Source of the DNA: Ruminiclostridium hungatei
GTDB lineage: Bacteria; Bacillota; Clostridia; Acetivibrionales; DSM-1351
Direction: 5' to 3'
Length of the DNA stretch: 64,000 bases
NCBI RefSeq assembly: GCF_002051585.1
Contig: NZ_MZGX01000015.1
Span: forward strand, 62,001-126,000
The notes under the pieces are model-generated. The model did no database searches. It was given only the letters and a program-made list of their open reading frames with translations, and had not been told where the DNA came from. Shown piece after piece: positions 46,986 through 55,474 of the stretch. A program made the translations under genes and the position numbers. Numbering within the stretch: the stretch's first letter is position 1; each line of letters starts with the position of its first letter.

Positions 46986-48401
46986 ATGAGAATAAACAAA
47001 AAAAATATAATTGGCGGCGTAAATAATTGCAGGAAGAAAGCAAGACTCTTTATTTCCGCAATATTGATAATTACAATGGCGTCAGCCATTGTATATTATT
47101 CAGCCGCATGCAGAAAGCTATCCTATGAATATTTTTATGAAGGTGTGTATATAGATGGTGTCAATGTTGCAGGCCTGACAAAAGCCGGAGCCTTTGAAAA
47201 GCTTGAGGCAGACTTTAAAAATAATTACAGGCAATCTTCGGTGGAGCTGATTTCTGATAACAGCAGATGGACTTTATCCCTGGACAGTATTAATTTCAGA
47301 TTCGATTTCCAAAGCTCCATAGATAATGCATACAGGCTGGGGAGAACCGGCAACTGGGTGCACCGTATCAGTACAATCAGGAGTCTGGCCGAAAAACCCG
47401 TAAACTTTGTTGTGACCGCTCAGTATGATAAGGCCAGGCTTTATAGTATCCTGTCAAAGATCAAAAAGCAGATTGATTTTTCAGGTTCCAACTCCACATA
47501 TGAATATAATTATGGTAAAATAGTATATACCAAAGATATAAATGGCACAAAAATGGACATTGAAACAAACACAAGGCTTATAGAAGCAAAGCTGCTAAAC
47601 AGAGATTTTAGTGATATATGCCTGGATGTAGAGGTAATCAGGCCAATGATTGCGGTGGGGGATGTAAAGGAGTTGAAAGATGTCCTGAGTGTTTTTACCA
47701 CCAGGTTCAACTCAAATAATTACAGCAGGGCCCATAACATTGAACTGGCAGGCAATAGAATCAACAATTATCTTCTGCTTCCGGGAGAAGAGTTTTCCAT
47801 GGATTGCGCGCTTGGGCCCAGAACATCTTCCAACGGCTATATGCAGGCGCCCATAATTATGAGGAGCCAGTTTGTTGCAGGAACGGGAGGAGGCGTATGC
47901 CAGGTAGCCACTACCTTGTATAATGCGGTTTTATTGTCATGTTTGGAGGTTACCAAAAGGGTACATCATTCAATTCCACTGGGGTATGTTCCCCCGGGAC
48001 AGGATGCTACGATATCAGAAGGTTATATAGACTTGAAATTCAAGAACAATAGGGATTATACTATTTGTATCGTATCAGAAGTGAAAGATGGTACCGTTAC
48101 GGTGAAAATAATCGGCAGAAAAAGAGCCGGCGAAACCGTAAATACCGTATTAAGGCCTGTGGTCATGGAGGAATATGCTCCTCCGGAACCGGAATATGTT
48201 GTTGACAGCAGCCTGGCTGACCAGCAGGTACGGATAAGAGTTAAAGAGAGAAAGGGTTTAAAAGTTATATTATATAGAGACAGCTACAACGTACAGGGTG
48301 CCTTGACAAACAGCGAAATAATAAGCGAGGATATATATAAGCCTGTACGGGGACAGCTTGCTGTCAATAGAAAAACATTTGATTCCCTAAGGAGTAACTA
48401 A
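46986..48401 (+). CDS. VanW-domain cell-wall protein
   Basis: 471 residues. One N-terminal membrane helix (about 20-42), then a peptidoglycan-binding PG_binding_4-like region (about 50-220; YIDGVNVAGLTKAGAFEKLE), then a VanW domain (LLPGEEFSMD, GGGVCQVATTLYNAVLLS) and a short tail. The family is widespread in clostridial envelopes; VanW itself has no proven reaction and vancomycin resistance should not be assumed. The ribosome site before the ATG at 46986 is weak. Confidence 0.88.
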   Translation: MRINKKNIIGGVNNCRKKARLFISAILIITMASAIVYYSAACRKLSYEYFYEGVYIDGVNVAGLTKAGAFEKLEADFKNNYRQSSVELISDNSRWTLSLDSINFRFDFQSSIDNAYRLGRTGNWVHRISTIRSLAEKPVNFVVTAQYDKARLYSILSKIKKQIDFSGSNSTYEYNYGKIVYTKDINGTKMDIETNTRLIEAKLLNRDFSDICLDVEVIRPMIAVGDVKELKDVLSVFTTRFNSNNYSRAHNIELAGNRINNYLLLPGEEFSMDCALGPRTSSNGYMQAPIIMRSQFVAGTGGGVCQVATTLYNAVLLSCLEVTKRVHHSIPLGYVPPGQDATISEGYIDLKFKNNRDYTICIVSEVKDGTVTVKIIGRKRAGETVNTVLRPVVMEEYAPPEPEYVVDSSLADQQVRIRVKERKGLKVILYRDSYNVQGALTNSEIISEDIYKPVRGQLAVNRKTFDSLRSN

Positions 48402-48459
48402 TGCTAATACTATATTGATAAGGATTGATAAATATACTAAACTATCAGGGGTATGGGTC

Positions 48460-49143
48460 ATGAATGATTTACTTTATAACAAAAAGGTGATGTGTCCTGT
48501 CTGCAACAGAGAAATAGAAGTAACCAAGGTAAAAACAAAAGGCTGCAAGGTGAAATCAAGAGATACGGATATGTGCGTGCATTACGAGGATTTGAACGTA
48601 CTGTTTTATGATGTCTGGGTCTGTGAAAATTGTGGGTATGCGGCTTTACAGGACAAGTTCGAGGGAATTTTCACAAGAGATATTGCAGCAATAAAGAGTA
48701 ATATTTCACAAAATTGGGTAGTGAGAAGCTTCAAAGGCGAAAGAGAAGTTGATAAGGCCATTGAGGCCTTTAAGCTGGCGCTGCTCACACTGAAGGTCAG
48801 AAATGCCAAAGCCAGCGAGGTTGCCAAGGTTTGCCTCAGGATTGCCTGGCTTTACAGAGATAAGAACGATATAAAAAGGGAGACGGAATTCCTGAACTTT
48901 GCTCTGAATTCATATAATGAAGCGTACCTGAAGGAAAGATTTCCTTTGGACAAGCTTGACGAATTTACCTGTATGTACATAATAGCTGAATTGTTCAGAA
49001 GGGTTGGAAAGCTGGAGGACGCTATTCAGTGGTTCAGCAGAATAGTTTCGTCTGCAGAAGCAAGAAGAAATCCAAAATTAATAGATATGGCACGTGATCA
49101 GTACCAGTTGGCCAAAGACCAGCTTGCTGAGGCAAATGCTTAA
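48460..49143 (+). CDS. DUF2225 zinc-ribbon/TPR-like protein
   Basis: 227 residues from the ATG at 48460; the frame is open upstream to 48415. Two CxxC pairs (CPVC near 12, CENC near 60) would bind one zinc. A helical region follows with TPR-like repeats (about 90-220). It matches the DUF2225 family of Firmicutes, of unknown function. It ends 18 bases before the AIR-synthase-like gene. Confidence 0.85.
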   Translation: MNDLLYNKKVMCPVCNREIEVTKVKTKGCKVKSRDTDMCVHYEDLNVLFYDVWVCENCGYAALQDKFEGIFTRDIAAIKSNISQNWVVRSFKGEREVDKAIEAFKLALLTLKVRNAKASEVAKVCLRIAWLYRDKNDIKRETEFLNFALNSYNEAYLKERFPLDKLDEFTCMYIIAELFRRVGKLEDAIQWFSRIVSSAEARRNPKLIDMARDQYQLAKDQLAEANA

Positions 49144-49161
49144 AGGAGACATGTTTCAATA

Positions 49162-50151
49162 ATGGAGGCTGGCAAAGTACCCAATGAAATTCTAGATAAA
49201 ATTGTTCTTAGTAAAATAAATAGATTCAGAAAAGATATTATACTCAGGCCCGGAATTGGAGAAGATTGTGCTGCAATAGACTTTGACAGCTACGCCTGTG
49301 TACTTTCTACCGACCCGATTACAGGAGCTGCAAAGGATGTGGGACAACTGGCTGTCCATATTTCCTGCAATGACATTGCATCCTGCGGAGTAGAACCTTT
49401 AGGACTTATGGTTACTGTTTTATGTCCTGTGGGCACAACTGAAGACGAGTTGGGCAAGGTAATGGAGCAAATGTCTGTGACGGCGGCCGAGTTAAATGTT
49501 GAAATTATTGGAGGACATACTGAGGTAACAGCGGCGGTAAACAAAATAGTCATTTCCACTACCTGTATCGGCAAGGCTCTCAGGAACAGGGTTATTTCCA
49601 CCAGAGGCGCCAGACCGGGAGACAGTGTCATAATGACCAAGAGCGCGGGACTTGAAGGAACGGCCATTATTGCAAGGGATTTTGAGCATAAGCTGTCAGG
49701 CAAACTGACAAAGGCTCAGTTGAAAAAAGCGGGAGATTTGCTCAACTCTATAAGCGTTGTGCGTGAAGGTGTGATAGCCGGAGAGTTTGGTGCTTCTGCC
49801 ATGCATGACATAACAGAAGGCGGTGTTTTGGGAGCGGCCTGGGAGATGGCAGAGGCTTCTGAAACCGGAATAGTGATTAATAAGGACAAGATTCCCGTTG
49901 AGGATGTAACTGCAGCAATATGTGATGCTCTGGGCCTGGATGCACTCAAACTGATATCCTCCGGCTGTATGCTGATAACCTGTGAAAAGGGGGAGGAGCT
50001 GTGCAGCCTGCTGGAAAAGAATAATATCAGGGCAACGGTTATAGGCCTGATAACAGCGGACAAAAAAGAAAGAATACTGGCAAGTGAAACCGGGGGTATT
50101 GCTGCTGAAATCCTGCCGCCCGGTGCGGACGAACTATATAGGGTGATTTGA
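49162..50151 (+). CDS. AIR-synthase-like (PurM/HypE superfamily) protein
   Basis: 329 residues. The fold is shown by GIGEDCAAIDFD, STDPITGAA, IIGGHTEVT and the C-terminal HDITEGGVLGAAWEMAEAS. It is often named HypE-related, but it lacks the C-terminal PRIC cysteine tail that HypE needs, ending in DELYRVI. It is therefore a paralogue of unknown reaction, using ATP by family logic. It lies 18 bases after the DUF2225 gene and ends in a terminator. Confidence 0.85.
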   Translation: MEAGKVPNEILDKIVLSKINRFRKDIILRPGIGEDCAAIDFDSYACVLSTDPITGAAKDVGQLAVHISCNDIASCGVEPLGLMVTVLCPVGTTEDELGKVMEQMSVTAAELNVEIIGGHTEVTAAVNKIVISTTCIGKALRNRVISTRGARPGDSVIMTKSAGLEGTAIIARDFEHKLSGKLTKAQLKKAGDLLNSISVVREGVIAGEFGASAMHDITEGGVLGAAWEMAEASETGIVINKDKIPVEDVTAAICDALGLDALKLISSGCMLITCEKGEELCSLLEKNNIRATVIGLITADKKERILASETGGIAAEILPPGADELYRVI

Positions 50152-50156
50152 GTCAT

Positions 50157-50192
50157 ACAGAATACTCAGGGCAACAACGGGTATTCTGTTTT
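50157..50192 (+). terminator. Terminator after the AIR-synthase-like gene
   Basis: ACAGAATACTC pairs with GGGTATTCTGT (11 bp with one G-U pair), followed by TTTTG. Confidence 0.8.
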
Positions 50193-50242
50193 GCATATTT
50201 ATGTAGTTTTTTAAAACTTTTGCACATTTAATGTATATTCAA

Positions 50243-50272
50243 TTGACATACCTCAGTGAATTTTATTATAAT
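50243..50272 (+). promoter_or_regulatory. glyA promoter
   Basis: TTGACA (50243-50248), 18 bases, TATAAT (50267-50272): both boxes are consensus. The leader to glyA is about 100 bases and shows no riboswitch I recognise. Confidence 0.82.
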
Positions 50273-50378
50273 TTTATTAGGGAGTCTTCCCAGGGAAAAC
50301 AAATATGTTTACCTCAAAGACTTTATGGAATAAATAACTAATTTGTCAATATAGATTTGACAGGAGCGGAGGAAGATT

Positions 50379-51620
50379 TTGTACAATATTGATACAGTAA
50401 AAAAGATTGATCCTCAGGTGGCTGAGGCCATAGAGCTGGAAGTGGGCAGGCAGAGAAACAAAATTGAGCTGATAGCCTCTGAAAACTTTGTAAGTGATGC
50501 GGTAATGGAAGCACTTGGAACACCCTTGACAAACAAATATGCTGAAGGCTATCCCGGCAAAAGATATTACGGAGGCTGCGAGCATGTTGACATAATTGAA
50601 CAACTGGCCATAGACAGAGCCAAGGAAATTTTTGGTGCGGAACATGCCAATGTACAGCCGCACTCAGGCGCACAGGCGAACTCAGCGGTGTATTTTGCTT
50701 TTCTGAATCCGGGAGATACCATATTGGGAATGAACCTGGCGCATGGAGGACATTTAAGCCATGGCAGCCCGGTTAATATATCCGGAAAATATTACAAGGT
50801 AGTACCCTACGGCGTAAGAGAAGACAATTGCTATATTGATTACGAAGAACTGAGAAGCATTGCCAAAGCCAATACACCAAAGATTATTGTTGCGGGCGCA
50901 AGTGCATATCCAAGAATTTTGGATTTTAAGGCCTTCAGAGAGATAGCGGATGAAGTTGGAGCCTTGTTAATGGTAGACATGGCCCATATAGCCGGTCTTG
51001 TCGCTGCTGGTGTTCACCCCAGCCCTGTACCGTATGCTGATATAGTAACAACTACTACACATAAGACCCTCAGAGGACCAAGAGGCGGTATGATTCTCTG
51101 CAGGCAGGAATATGCCAAGAAGATTGACAGCGCCGTATTCCCGGGCAACCAGGGCGGTCCGCTGATGCATGTTATAGCTGCAAAGGCCGTAAGCTTCAAG
51201 GAAGTTCTTTCAGAGGATTTCAAAGTATACCAGAAAAATATAGTAAAGAATGCCAAGGCTTTATCAGAAGCACTTATAGGCAAAGGTTTCAAGCTTGTTT
51301 CAGACGGTACGGACAATCACTTGATGCTTGTTAACCTCACAAACATGAATATAACAGGAAAAGAGGCTCAGCATAAGCTGGATGAAGTTTGTATCACCTG
51401 CAACAAAAACGGAATTCCTTTTGACACTCAGAGCCCGTTCATCACAAGTGGTATCAGGCTTGGAACTCCGGCTGTCACAGCCAGAGGCATGAATGAGGAG
51501 GACATGAAGGAAATTGCAGAGCTTATCCACATGACAATTACTGATTTTGACAACTCTCAAGACAGTATTCGCTCAAGGGTGCAGGTGCTATGTGATAAGT
51601 ACCCGTTGTATGCCAGATAA
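50379..51620 (+). CDS. glyA: Serine hydroxymethyltransferase
   Basis: 413 residues from a TTG start with GGAGG six bases upstream. PLP-lysine motif [14 protein letters not shown]; also [11 protein letters not shown] and [15 protein letters not shown]. It converts serine and tetrahydrofolate to glycine and methylene-THF. It stands alone with its own promoter and terminator. Confidence 0.97.
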   Translation: MYNIDTVKKIDPQVAEAIELEVGRQRNKIELIASENFVSDAVMEALGTPLTNKYAEGYPGKRYYGGCEHVDIIEQLAIDRAKEIFGAEHANVQPHSGAQANSAVYFAFLNPGDTILGMNLAHGGHLSHGSPVNISGKYYKVVPYGVREDNCYIDYEELRSIAKANTPKIIVAGASAYPRILDFKAFREIADEVGALLMVDMAHIAGLVAAGVHPSPVPYADIVTTTTHKTLRGPRGGMILCRQEYAKKIDSAVFPGNQGGPLMHVIAAKAVSFKEVLSEDFKVYQKNIVKNAKALSEALIGKGFKLVSDGTDNHLMLVNLTNMNITGKEAQHKLDEVCITCNKNGIPFDTQSPFITSGIRLGTPAVTARGMNEEDMKEIAELIHMTITDFDNSQDSIRSRVQVLCDKYPLYAR

Positions 51621-51647
51621 TTCAAGCTTAAATTAATACAAACCCGG

Positions 51648-51689
51648 ATAACTTAAGGATATTTAAAGGATATTCTTAAGTTATTCTTT
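51648..51689 (+). terminator. glyA terminator
   Basis: ATAACTTAAG pairs with CTTAAGTTAT across a 17-base loop, followed by TCTTTAATT. Confidence 0.78.
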
Positions 51690-51771
51690 AATTATGGAAC
51701 AGATTTTCTTACCTGTATGGCATAGAAACAGCGGTGAGATATTTATTTTCATTTTGAAACGGAGATAGAAT

Positions 51772-52593
51772 ATGGATATAAAATTAGGATTTATAGGAAC
51801 TGGCAATATGGGTTCGGCCCTTGTTAAAAGTCTTGTTAAGGCTGATTTTTTGCCTGCGGCAAAGATTTTTATGTTTGATGTGGATAAAAAGAAACTGGAA
51901 CAATTGAGCAGTGAAACCGGTGTCGTACCTGTGGCTTCGGCTGAAGAACTGGTTGCGGCGGCAGACATTATCGTACTTGCAGTTAAGCCAAACATTCTGA
52001 AAAGCGTACTGGAGGGAGTGAAACCTGTAATTGATGACAAGAAGGTCATTGTCTCATTTGCAGTAGGTATTCCTATAAGTTTTTATGAGGACATCCTGGG
52101 AACTGACAAGAAAATAGTGCGCTCCATGCCAAATACTCCTGCTATGGTAGGAGAAGGCATGACCCTTATATGTCAGAACAGCAACGTGACCGAGCTGGAA
52201 TTTGCCATAGTAAGGCAGATGTTTGACTGTGCAGGCAAATGTGAATTTCTGCCTGAAAAGCTTATGAGTGAGGTAACTGCGCTCACCGGCAGCAGCCCGG
52301 CATATGTATTTATGTTCATAGAAGCCATGGCTGATGCAGCCGTCCTGTCAGGAATACCGAGGGACATGTCTTACAGGCTGGCAGCACAGGCAGTACTGGG
52401 TTCTGCAAAGATGGTGCTGGAAACAGGCCTGCACCCTGGAGTGCTGAAGGATCAGGTTTGCTCTCCGGGAGGAACTACCATAGAAGCTGTAAGCACTCTT
52501 GAAAAAAACGCCTTCAGATATGCGGTCATGGAGGCAATGGACCAATGTACAAAAAAAGCCAGACAGATAGGAGAAGCTTTTAACAGGAAATAA
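51772..52593 (+). CDS. proC: Pyrroline-5-carboxylate reductase
   Basis: 273 residues. Rossmann motif FIGTGNMGSALVKSL at the start; C-terminal LTGSSPAYVFMFIEAMADA and SPGGTTIEAVSTLE. It makes proline from pyrroline-5-carboxylate with NAD(P)H. The start ATG at 51772 follows CGGAGA. Confidence 0.97.
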   Translation: MDIKLGFIGTGNMGSALVKSLVKADFLPAAKIFMFDVDKKKLEQLSSETGVVPVASAEELVAAADIIVLAVKPNILKSVLEGVKPVIDDKKVIVSFAVGIPISFYEDILGTDKKIVRSMPNTPAMVGEGMTLICQNSNVTELEFAIVRQMFDCAGKCEFLPEKLMSEVTALTGSSPAYVFMFIEAMADAAVLSGIPRDMSYRLAAQAVLGSAKMVLETGLHPGVLKDQVCSPGGTTIEAVSTLEKNAFRYAVMEAMDQCTKKARQIGEAFNRK

Positions 52594-53055
52594 AAAACAA
52601 GAAATAGAGTCAAAAAGCGGTAGCTACAAAACATAGAATTAAATGCATCAACGTATTACACTTCAATATAAACTTGTCTTGAAAGGTTTACGGTAAGATT
52701 GAGAGTATGAAGTTTTTTCTGTAAACAGCTTTCTATAATATTAAAATTAGAGGTATGGAGGCCGAAAGATTGGCTTTCATACCTTGTTTGCAATATAAAT
52801 AAATATTCTTGGCATGTCATTTGTTTTGAAGATATAGAATATTTAAATCTATTTAAATATGGCCTTCTTAGCTCTTCTCTGGCTTGGAAGGTATAATCAT
52901 TCAGCCATTCTATTCTGAGTTACCCAAGAAAGATTCCATCGCTCAGTTCACTCTGTGGAGTAGAAACCAATTTTTAAAATATTAGTCATTTATTGTAAAA
53001 TTAGATATATAGTGATAAAATGTGGTAATAAAAGTAAATTTACAGGGTGCTAAAT
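52594..53055. promoter_or_regulatory. 460-base gap between proC and the second peptide locus
   Basis: No gene seen. A 12-bp hairpin at 52752-52783 (GGTATG...CATACC, several G-U pairs, T-rich tail) probably ends the proC transcript. Further on, TTGTAA (52993-52998), 17 bases, TAAAAT (53016-53021) is a possible promoter for the ABC exporter gene, 35 bases before its start. Confidence 0.45.
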
Positions 53056-54822
53056 ATGCAAATAAGTAGTGAGGATAAAAAGATAATAAAGAGAATTTTG
53101 TATCTATTCAGGCCGCATATCAAAAAAGTTGTTGTCATTTTGGCATGTATGCTTTTGTCAGCCGGAATAAGCATGATGATTCCCAGAATGAGCCAGCAGC
53201 TTATGGACAAGGGACTATTGGCCCGCAATTATAAGCTGCTTGTTTTTTTTACCCTTGCAACTTTGGCATTACTTTTAATTGATCAGGGTCTGGGCTTTCT
53301 TGAAACAAAAAAACGGATATATCTGAATTCCATTATCCCATTCACACTATCTAAAAATGCCTTTAAGCATACCCTTCGGATGAAAGTGCATTTCTTTAAC
53401 AGCTCAAATGCTTCAGAAATCATGAGTACCATTGGAATGGACGTAAGTAATATAGGAAGAATTTGCGACAGCAGCACCTTTTATATACTGTCCAGCATCT
53501 TTAAGATGGTCGGAGGCTTTGTAGGGTTACTGCTGATAGACTGGAAATTAACTATAATGGTAGTGGTAATAGTACCTTTCCGGTACATCCTTGTCAAATA
53601 CATTGCGAAAAAGCGCAAACAGATATTTGAGGAGTCTATGGAAGCCAATAAGCATTTTGCTACATTTTACGGGGACACCATAGCAGGCATAAAGGAAGTA
53701 AAGCTTTGGGGCATGGACAGGATAAAGATAGGCGAATATATAAAAGAACAGCGAAAAATAATTAACGCAAATATAAAAATGGGACTGATAGATAAGCTGA
53801 ATGAGTTTTCTGAGTCGTTACTGTTTCAATTGATTATAGATTTAATTTACATCGTCGGGGCATACATGGTGTTTCAAAACAGCTTGACCGTAGGGGAACT
53901 GTTTGCTTTTATTACCTACAGTTCCTATGTTACCGGCCCGATATCTGCAATACTCAATATTGGCTACAACTTTGTTAATATAATTCCGTCGGCCAAAAGA
54001 TATTTTGACTTTATGGACAGGGAAGGTGAGCCTTACGGTGGGAATAGGAATAATTCCGCCGTTGGCGTAAAAGACAGTAAAGAGGTTATTGCTTTTAAAG
54101 ATGTTTCATTTTCATATACCGGTGGAAAGCAGGTGCTGGATAAAATCAGTTTTGAAATTAATAAAGGAGATAAAATTGCAATCGTTGGAGCCAACGGCTC
54201 AGGCAAAAGTACTATTATAAATCTTTTGCTGAGATTCTACCAGCCGGATTCAGGAAAAATACTGCTGGATGGGATAGATATAACCACCATTAACTTGAGG
54301 GAATATAGAAAAATGATTTCGGTAGTAAGCCAGGATATGCATTTGTTTAATGCCAGCATAAAATATAATATTGCGCTCAATACAAAAATGAAGGAATTAT
54401 ACATTTTAAAAGCTGTTAAAGAATGCGGGGCAAGCAAATTCATTGATAAGCTTCCGGACAAGCTTGACACGGTGGTTGGGAGAAACGGTGCCATGGTGTC
54501 AGGAGGAGAGAGACAGAAAATAGCCCTTGCAAGGGCTGTGGTAAGAGAGTCTGAAATACTGATACTTGATGAAGCAACCGCGAATTATGATATTGAATCC
54601 GAGGCTGCGGTAAATAAATTTATTGGGGAGCAACTTAATGGAAGGACGGCAATTATTATCAGCCACAAGCCCGATATTTTGAAGTATGTGGATAAGGTGA
54701 TTATACTTGAAGACGGCAGGATTGTTGATGCGGGAAGGCATGAAGAACTTTGCAGGAGAAGCAATATATACAAAAAGATGATGGAAACCCATGATGCTTT
54801 TAAGGACAAGCACGCTATTTAA
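53056..54822 (+). CDS. ABC exporter of the second peptide locus
   Basis: 588 residues from the ATG at 53056 (AGGG eight bases upstream; a GTG at 53047 is possible). A six-helix membrane domain (to about 320) precedes the ATPase: GANGSGKST near 378, VSGGERQ near 482, LILDEATANYD and the ISHK switch. It has no peptidase domain, so leader removal must be done by another protein; the S8 protease downstream is the candidate. Probably a homodimer that exports the cysteine-rich peptide encoded next. Confidence 0.9.
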   Translation: MQISSEDKKIIKRILYLFRPHIKKVVVILACMLLSAGISMMIPRMSQQLMDKGLLARNYKLLVFFTLATLALLLIDQGLGFLETKKRIYLNSIIPFTLSKNAFKHTLRMKVHFFNSSNASEIMSTIGMDVSNIGRICDSSTFYILSSIFKMVGGFVGLLLIDWKLTIMVVVIVPFRYILVKYIAKKRKQIFEESMEANKHFATFYGDTIAGIKEVKLWGMDRIKIGEYIKEQRKIINANIKMGLIDKLNEFSESLLFQLIIDLIYIVGAYMVFQNSLTVGELFAFITYSSYVTGPISAILNIGYNFVNIIPSAKRYFDFMDREGEPYGGNRNNSAVGVKDSKEVIAFKDVSFSYTGGKQVLDKISFEINKGDKIAIVGANGSGKSTIINLLLRFYQPDSGKILLDGIDITTINLREYRKMISVVSQDMHLFNASIKYNIALNTKMKELYILKAVKECGASKFIDKLPDKLDTVVGRNGAMVSGGERQKIALARAVVRESEILILDEATANYDIESEAAVNKFIGEQLNGRTAIIISHKPDILKYVDKVIILEDGRIVDAGRHEELCRRSNIYKKMMETHDAFKDKHAI

Positions 54823-54941
54823 TATGGTATTGATTCCCTGTATTAAAACCTCGAGGGAATAAAAGGGATTCGATATAGAGTTAATGTCAGGGTAGTCGCG
54901 AACTTTGGCATTCCAAGGTCAAAATGTAGGGAGGTGAAATA

Positions 54942-55163
54942 ATGAGAAAGTTAGGGAAAAAAGCTCATGAAATGCTTGAGTCTGTTGAAGCATATTGTAC
55001 ATGTTCAAGTGGTTGCAATGTTAGCTGCAGCTGCACTTGTATATGCAATGGAACACAATATTCGGCAATGACTTCATATAATGGCTCAACGAGTACTCAG
55101 AGCGCTCGGTCGAAGGATTTGGCAAGTTATCATGTAACGAATGGTACATCAAGTAACAGATAA
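54942..55163 (+). CDS. Cysteine-rich RiPP precursor (CLI_3235-like)
   Basis: 73 residues. The leader MRKLGKKAHEMLESVEAY is followed by seven cysteines (19, 21, 25, 29, 31, 33, 35) in a short block, then a Ser/Thr/Asn-rich tail of about 38 residues. This MxKLGKK start and Cys-dense core is what I recall for the clostridial putative bacteriocin family CLI_3235; the name is from memory. GGGAGGTG gives a very strong ribosome site. The radical SAM maturase gene follows. Thioether (sactipeptide or ranthipeptide type) links from Cys to other residues are expected by analogy. Confidence 0.85.
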   Translation: MRKLGKKAHEMLESVEAYCTCSSGCNVSCSCTCICNGTQYSAMTSYNGSTSTQSARSKDLASYHVTNGTSSNR

Positions 55164-55194
55164 TATTTTTAGAATTATTTGTGATTGACCTGAA

Positions 55195-55222
55195 CCCAGC
55201 AAAGGGGTTATCCTTTGCTGGG
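55195..55222 (+). terminator. Hairpin after the precursor gene
   Basis: CCCAGCAAAGG pairs perfectly with CCTTTGCTGGG around a 6-base loop, followed by CTGATTTT. It likely works as a partial terminator so that precursor mRNA exceeds maturase mRNA. Confidence 0.8.
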
Positions 55223-55262
55223 CTGATTTTAAAAATGTGGGGAGATAAGGCTTAAAGAAATC

Positions 55263-55301
55263 ACTAATACATTTAACTAATACATTTAACTAATACATTT
55301 A
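55263..55301 (+). repeat. Three exact tandem copies of a 13-base unit
   Basis: ACTAATACATTTA at 55263-55275, 55276-55288 and 55289-55301, running directly into the ribosome site AAAGGAGGTG. Copy number could change by slippage and alter the leader length. Confidence 0.9.
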
Positions 55302-55314
55302 AAGGAGGTGCCGG

Positions 55315-55474
55315 GTCCATGTCATTTCTGTCAAGGAAATGCATATTTCCTTGGTGTTCTTGTGTAGAATGCGGGACATGGACATATTTATGCTTGAATC
55401 AAAACCGTTTATTTATCCATTCTGTACAGCAGGAGGATGTTATATATATGATGTTAACAAAAATGGAATTATAG
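55315..55474 (+). other. Start-region stem-loop and 51-codon overlapping ORF
   Basis: The best ribosome site of this region (AAAGGAGGTG) points to an ATG at 55319, which opens a 51-codon frame (55319-55474) in a different phase from the maturase. Outer arms GTCCATGTC (55315-55323) and GACATGGAC (55375-55383) are exact inverted repeats, and inside them CAAGGAAAT/ATTTCCTTG (55332-55353) forms another hairpin. The likely maturase start (55378) lies in the right arm. The ORF has five Cys but no known family. It could be a coupling leader ORF, a regulated start or a chance frame. Confidence 0.4.

Noticed and set aside
46986-48401. A vancomycin-resistance gene
   Set aside because: VanW domains are common in clostridial wall proteins and no vanHAX or vanRS genes are nearby.
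55319-55474. A second cysteine-rich precursor
   Set aside because: It has five Cys but no leader like the real precursor, and most of it overlaps conserved maturase sequence in another frame.
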